A stretch of DNA of 64,000 nucleotides, taken from Paramicrobacterium humi. GTDB lineage: Bacteria > Actinomycetota > Actinomycetes > Actinomycetales > Microbacteriaceae. Of this stretch, positions 60,409 to 64,000 are shown one piece after another; the stretch's first letter is position 1, and each line of letters starts with the position of its first letter. The stretch lies in NCBI RefSeq assembly GCF_900105715.1, contig NZ_FNRY01000001.1, positions 434,001 through 498,000 on the forward strand, read 5' to 3'. Both the position numbers and the translations under genes were made by a program. Below the pieces are notes generated by a model, which saw only the letters and a program-made list of their open reading frames with translations, searched no databases and was not told where the DNA came from.

Positions 60409-61157
60409 GCGCGCGCCTCGACGCTCACGCCGGCGGCATCCAGCTCGCGCCTCACCGCACGCGCCATCTCGACGGCGCCCGGGCTGTCGCCGTGCACGCA
60501 CAGCGAATCGACCTCGAGCCGCAGCAGCGTGCCGTCGACCGCGGTGACGGCGCCGTCGGTGACGATGCGGACGGCGCGCAGCGCGACCGAGCCGCCCGCG
60601 AGGAGCGCGTCGGGTCGGCTGCGGGGAACGAGCGAGCCGTCGGCGAGGTAGTTGCGATCGACGAAGGCCTCGCGCAGAAAACGCAGTCCGGCGGCGGCAG
60701 CCGCGTCGGCCACGTGCGAGCCCGGCAGCCCCATGAGCGGGAGCGCCGGGTCGAAGCCGGAGACGGCGGCGGCGACCACGTCGGCGCGGTCGCGATCACG
60801 GGCGATGCGGTTGTACAGGGCGCCGTGCGGCTTCACGTAGCGGACGCGCGTGCCGGCTGCTTCAGCGGCCTCGGCGAGCGCCTCGAGCTGCTCGCGGATC
60901 TGCGCCTCGAGCACGCCGTCGTCGACTTCGAGGTCGGTGCGCCCGAAGTTCTCCCTGTCGGCGTAGGACACGTGGGCGCCGACGGCGACGACGTGCTGAA
61001 CGGCGCGTTCACACGAGACTTGCATCGTGGCGGCATCCCCCGCGTGGAATCCGCACGCGACGTTCGCGCTCGTGATGAGCGGGAACATGGCGGCATCGTC
61101 GGCCGTCGGCTGTCCGTCGACGGTCTCGCCCAGGTCGCAGTTGAGGTCGATGCGCAC
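60405..61157 (-). CDS. pxpA: 5-oxoprolinase subunit A
   Basis: A 250-residue LamB/YcsF-family protein starting with GTG: MRIDLNCDLGETVDG. Conserved blocks: ITSANVACGFHAGD, VGAHVSYADRENFGR, VKPHGALYNRIA and CVHGDSPGA. The first gene of pxpABC, with 4-bp overlaps through the operon. The GTG lies 6 nt after TAGCCT and has no SD, so its message is probably leaderless. It shares a 124-bp divergent region with the spermidine synthase-like gene. Confidence 0.95.
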   Translation of the reverse strand: MRIDLNCDLGETVDGQPTADDAAMFPLITSANVACGFHAGDAATMQVSCERAVQHVVAVGAHVSYADRENFGRTDLEVDDGVLEAQIREQLEALAEAAEAAGTRVRYVKPHGALYNRIARDRDRADVVAAAVSGFDPALPLMGLPGSHVADAAAAAGLRFLREAFVDRNYLADGSLVPRSRPDALLAGGSVALRAVRIVTDGAVTAVDGTLLRLEVDSLCVHGDSPGAVEMARAVRRELDAAGVSVEARA

Positions 61158-61163
61158 GTTTCT

Positions 61164-61169
61164 AGGCTA
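61164..61169 (-). promoter_or_regulatory. Leaderless-type -10 box of pxpA
   Basis: TAGCCT on the minus strand, 6 nt before the GTG at 61157. Confidence 0.5.
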
Positions 61170-61269
61170 GTCGTGTGCGGCGCGAGCTGACCTGAACGAT
61201 TTCCAACAACGAGTGGCACACTCCGCGCCACCTTTCACGCGCCGCCGCGCCACCGCGGCATCACCGCCG

Positions 61270-61275
61270 TAGACT
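61270..61275 (+). promoter_or_regulatory. Leaderless-type -10 box of the spermidine synthase-like gene
   Basis: TAGACT, 6 nt before the ATG at 61282; no SD. Confidence 0.5.
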
Positions 61276-61281
61276 TCCCGT

Positions 61282-62145
61282 ATGAGCGAGCTTCCGTCGA
61301 TCGTGCTGAAGCACAGCGGCCTTTCCGCGGTGATCGAGCCGGACCGCTTCGTGCCCGGCGCGTTCCAGCTCGTCGTCGACGGCACGCCGCAGTCGCATGT
61401 GAGCCTCGATGACCCGAGCGAGCTGTTCTTCGAGTACGTGCAGCGCATCGGCCACGTCGTCGACCTCGTGCGCGACCCCGGCGCGCCGATCACGGCTGTG
61501 CATCTCGGGGCCGGCGCCCTCACGCTGCCGCGCTACGTCGAGGCGACCCGACCGGGCTCCCGTCAGCAGGTGATCGAGCTCGAGCAGGAGCTCGTCGACT
61601 TCGTGCGCGAGAACCTGCCGTGGTCGAAGCGCGCGCAGATCCGGGTGCGCTACGGCGACGCCCGCGAGGTGCTCGGCCGCCTGCCCGCGGGGCTGCGCGG
61701 CACGACCGACCTCGTCATCTCCGACATCTTCAGCGGCGCGCGCACGCCCGCACACGTCACGAGCGCGGAGTTCTACCGCGAGGTTGGCGCGCTGCTCGCG
61801 GCCGACGGCATCCTCGCCGTCAACGTGGCCGACGGGCCCGGACTCGCGTTCGCGCGCAGCCAGGCGGCGACGTTGCAGTCCGTTTTCAGCGAGGTCGCCG
61901 CGTTCGCCGAGACGCAGATCCTCAAGGGTCGCCGCTTCGGCAACATCGTGCTCGTCGCCTCGAACAGCGTGCTGCCGCTCGACTTCGTGCCGCGGCTGCT
62001 CGCGGGCGGTCCGCATCCGGCGAAGGTCGTCGCGGGGGACGAGCTGCGCGGCTTCGTCGGCGGCGCGCCCGTCGTCACCGACGAGACCGCCGTCGCCTCC
62101 CCGCTGCCCGAGCGCAGCGTCTTCAAGGTCGCGTCGAAGGGGTAG
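61282..62145 (+). CDS. Spermidine synthase-like protein
   Basis: A 287-residue protein with the methyltransferase-like fold of spermidine synthases: AVHLGAGALTLPRYVEAT (nucleotide/substrate loop), VIELEQELVDFVRE, RVRYGDAREVL and DLVISDIFSGARTPAHVT. In true polyamine synthases the last motif carries the catalytic Asp in a D-(S/T)-S-D-P form; here it is SDIFSG, so aminopropyl transfer is doubtful. Actinobacteria encode many such proteins of unknown substrate. Start at ATG 61282, leaderless type. Confidence 0.85.
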   Translation: MSELPSIVLKHSGLSAVIEPDRFVPGAFQLVVDGTPQSHVSLDDPSELFFEYVQRIGHVVDLVRDPGAPITAVHLGAGALTLPRYVEATRPGSRQQVIELEQELVDFVRENLPWSKRAQIRVRYGDAREVLGRLPAGLRGTTDLVISDIFSGARTPAHVTSAEFYREVGALLAADGILAVNVADGPGLAFARSQAATLQSVFSEVAAFAETQILKGRRFGNIVLVASNSVLPLDFVPRLLAGGPHPAKVVAGDELRGFVGGAPVVTDETAVASPLPERSVFKVASKG

Positions 62146-62147
62146 CC

Positions 62148-63317
62148 GTGCGCACGCGAGGACGAGGAAACCGGATGCTGCCGGCCGTCGCGCTCGCGGC
62201 ATCCGTCGCCCTCATGCTCGCCGCCTGCGCACCCGGCACGGCGCAGCCGACGCGCACTCCCCCGCCCACGACGCCCGCGCCCGCCGGGAGCCAGCCCGTG
62301 ATGCCGAGCGGCGACACCGAGACGATCGCGACGCACCTGCAGGCGCCGTGGTCGATCGTGCCGCTCGGTGGCGGCGCGATCCTGTCGTTCCGCGACTCCG
62401 GGCAGATCGGGGTGATGGATGCCGCCGGCGACGTGCGCATGATCGGCACCGTCGCGGGCGTCTCCCACGGCGGCGAGGGCGGGCTGCTCGGTCTCGCCCT
62501 GCTCGAGAACGACGACGCGTCGTGGCTGTACGCGTACTTCACGAGCGAGAGCGACAACCGCATCGTGCGGTACGCGCTGGACGGGATGCCGGAGTCCCTG
62601 AGCCTCGGCGAGCGCGAGAACATCCTCACCGGCATCCCGAAGGCGCAGATCCACAACGGAGGGCGCCTCGCGTTCGGCCCCGACGGGATGCTGTACGCGA
62701 CGACGGGCGACGCGACCGGCGGCGATGTCGCCCAGGACGAGGGATCGCTCGCGGGGAAGATCCTGCGGCTCGCCCCCGACGGCGGCATCCCCGACGACAA
62801 TCCCTTCGAAGACTCGCCCGTGTACTCCATGGGCCACCGCAACCCGCAGGGGCTCGCATGGACGAGCGACGGGCGCATGTGGGCGAGCGAATTCGGTCAG
62901 AACACGTGGGACGAGCTCAACCTCATTACTCCGGGCGGCAACTACGGCTGGCCGACGGTGGAGGGCATCGCGAACGACGACCGCTTCATCGATCCCGTGT
63001 ACCAGTGGGGCACCTCGGACGCGAGCCCGAGCGGACTCACCGTCATCGACGACACGCTCTTCATGGCGGGGCTCGGCGGGCAGCGGCTGTGGGTCATGCT
63101 CGACGGCGTGCACGTTCCCGAAGGCTCGCACGGGCTCGAGGGCGCCGTGACGGCATCCGAATACTTCACGCACGAGTTCGGCCGGCTCCGCGACGTGGCG
63201 CCCGCACCCGACGGCAGCCTGTACGTGCTCACGAACAACACGGACGGGCGGGGAAATCCCGGTCCGGATGACGACAGGCTGATCAAGGTACAGCTGATCC
63301 CGATGGTCGAGGGTTAG
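62148..63317 (+). CDS. Lipoprotein glucose/sorbosone dehydrogenase (PQQ-type beta-propeller)
   Basis: A 389-residue lipoprotein. The GTG at 62148 (AAGGGG 5 nt before) is preferred over ATG 62175 because it supplies the Arg-rich n-region of the signal peptide; the lipobox is LAAC with Cys27. The mature part is a GSDH-type propeller: GGEGGLLGLAL, the catalytic-region IHNGGRLAFGPDGMLYATTGD, SMGHRNPQGLAW and the C-terminal DVAPAPDGSLYVLTNNTDGRG. Family members oxidise aldoses with PQQ. No PQQ synthesis genes are in the window. Two bases after the spermidine synthase-like stop, so co-transcribed. Confidence 0.9.
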   Translation: MRTRGRGNRMLPAVALAASVALMLAACAPGTAQPTRTPPPTTPAPAGSQPVMPSGDTETIATHLQAPWSIVPLGGGAILSFRDSGQIGVMDAAGDVRMIGTVAGVSHGGEGGLLGLALLENDDASWLYAYFTSESDNRIVRYALDGMPESLSLGERENILTGIPKAQIHNGGRLAFGPDGMLYATTGDATGGDVAQDEGSLAGKILRLAPDGGIPDDNPFEDSPVYSMGHRNPQGLAWTSDGRMWASEFGQNTWDELNLITPGGNYGWPTVEGIANDDRFIDPVYQWGTSDASPSGLTVIDDTLFMAGLGGQRLWVMLDGVHVPEGSHGLEGAVTASEYFTHEFGRLRDVAPAPDGSLYVLTNNTDGRGNPGPDDDRLIKVQLIPMVEG

Positions 63318-63325
63318 CCTCGAAA

Positions 63326-63346
63326 GCGGATGCGCGAGGCATCCGC
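63326..63346. terminator. Short hairpin after the dehydrogenase gene
   Basis: An 8-bp stem GCGGATGC (63326-63333) / GCATCCGC (63339-63346) with a 5-nt loop, immediately before the SD of the next gene. A weak terminator or leader hairpin. Confidence 0.45.
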
Positions 63347-63365
63347 CGCACCATAGGAGAGCACC

Positions 63366-63881
63366 CTGAGCATCATCCTCGGCTATGACGCAGCCACACT
63401 TCGGGAGAAAGTCGACTTGAAGGCCGTGGGCGAGCGCCTCGACGACCTCGGGGACATGCGCAGCCTCGAGGCCCTGTGCGAGAAGACGTGGCTGCTCAAG
63501 GTCGCGGGCCAGCTCGACGACGCGCTCGACATGGCGAACGCGGCCGTGCGCCTGGCCCGGTTCACGGGCAACCGCAGGGACCTCATGCGGCCCCGGATGC
63601 TGCGCGCGCAAGTGATGCAGTACCGCAAGGAGTTCGACCAGGCCCTGCACGAGCTCAATTCGCTCGTCGAGGAGGCCCACACGCACGAATGGCAGCTGTA
63701 CGAGGCGTTCGCGCTGCAGCACCGCGGTCGCGTCTACTTCGACCAGAAGGACCTCAAGCGCGCGCTCGCCGACTTCCAGGCCGCCGTGCGCATCCGCCGC
63801 GACATGGGCGCGTCCGAGGAGCAGATCGAGTCGTCTCTCGTCGCGATCACGGTGACGGAGTCGTTCCTCGGTCAGAAATGA
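63366..63881 (+). CDS. TPR-repeat protein, probable CTG start
   Basis: About 171 residues if translation starts at the CTG at 63366 (SIILGYDAATLREK), which lies 5 nt after AGGAGA; no ATG, GTG or TTG lies near this SD, and the first TTG (63417) has none. The protein is helical with at least two tetratricopeptide units (around residues 35-70, ALDMANAAVRLAR, and 120-150, YFDQKDLKRALADFQAAV). TPRs bind other proteins; the partner is unknown. Confidence 0.78.
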   Translation: MSIILGYDAATLREKVDLKAVGERLDDLGDMRSLEALCEKTWLLKVAGQLDDALDMANAAVRLARFTGNRRDLMRPRMLRAQVMQYRKEFDQALHELNSLVEEAHTHEWQLYEAFALQHRGRVYFDQKDLKRALADFQAAVRIRRDMGASEEQIESSLVAITVTESFLGQK

Positions 63882-63908
63882 TTCTGGGCGAATGTCGGAC
63901 CCGTGCCC

Positions 63909-63914
63909 TAGCGT
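63909..63914 (+). promoter_or_regulatory. Leaderless-type -10 box of the SprT-like gene
   Basis: TAGCGT, 6 nt before the ATG at 63921; no SD. Confidence 0.5.
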
Positions 63915-63920
63915 GATCTC

Positions 63921-64000
63921 ATGGCAGATCTCGCGAAGGTAAGGGTGTGGGCGCAGGCGCTCATCTCCCTGCACCTCGACGAGTCGTGGTCGTTCGGCTT
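63921..64000 (+). CDS. SprT-like domain protein (partial, 5' end only)
   Basis: The first 26 codons, starting MADLAKVRVWAQALI and including LDESWSFG, match the N-terminus of actinobacterial SprT-like zinc metallopeptidase-fold proteins. The HExxH region would lie beyond the window, so the call rests only on the start. Confidence 0.5.
   Translation, partial: MADLAKVRVWAQALISLHLDESWSFG

Overview
The window comes from a high-GC Gram-positive bacterium of the Actinomycetota. It is most likely order Micrococcales, family Microbacteriaceae. The basis is the 16S and 23S sequence style, the 16S-23S spacer without tRNA genes, the very high GC of the codons, the small MT0933-type antitoxin, and gene groupings such as MoxR/DUF58/transglutaminase with kinase and FHA genes. 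This is recognition by eye, not a database placement.

Layout. (1) 1-4477, minus strand: the promoter-proximal part of the S10 ribosomal protein operon (rpsJ-rplC-rplD-rplW-rplB-rpsS-rplV-rpsC-rplP, the last cut by the window edge). (2) 4980-7392: a plus-strand MacB/FtsX-type ABC exporter pair and a small orphan antitoxin-like gene, lying between the S10 and str operons. (3) 7735-12104, minus: the str operon rpsL-rpsG-fusA-tuf with a clear promoter at 12331-12359. (4) 12412-28629, minus: a 16-kb block with a PP2C phosphatase, an FHA protein, a Ser/Thr kinase and an FHA plus winged-helix protein, then a 1,769-residue surface protein of repeated cadherin/Ig-like and FN3 domains, a MoxR ATPase, a DUF58 protein, a membrane transglutaminase-fold protein that has lost its catalytic triad, another FHA protein, a four-helix membrane protein and an unknown protein. 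(5) 28780-34641, minus: a complete rRNA operon (16S-23S-5S) with three tandem promoters and a terminator. (6) 34720-36882: an EamA exporter and a proline-rich membrane protein. (7) 36975-49339, minus: a compact type IV pilus locus (pilB-pilT-pilC-pilA, three large pseudopilin-like genes, pilD, pilM, pilN, pilO). (8) 49498-57724, minus: a secreted or anchored unknown protein, then rpoC and rpoB. (9) 57994-64000: OsmC-like protein, P-loop kinase-like protein, the 5-oxoprolinase genes pxpABC, a spermidine synthase-like protein, a lipoprotein glucose/sorbosone dehydrogenase, a TPR protein and the start of a SprT-like gene.

How it fits together. About half the window is housekeeping information processing (ribosome, elongation factors, RNA polymerase, rRNA). 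Two large accessory blocks separate rpoBC from the str operon. One makes a type IV pilus suited to a monoderm (no secretin or PilP seen). The other looks like one envelope system: a phosphorylation switch (kinase, phosphatase, phosphothreonine readers, a candidate phospho-responsive DNA-binding protein) next to a giant extracellular adhesin-like protein and a MoxR-type assembly module.

The most interesting points are the coupling of the phospho-signalling genes with the giant surface protein and a transglutaminase that is catalytically dead by sequence; a 17-bp identical element upstream of both the rrn and S10 promoters; and six genes that begin exactly 6 nt after a TANNNT -10 box without a Shine-Dalgarno sequence, which points to leaderless transcripts.
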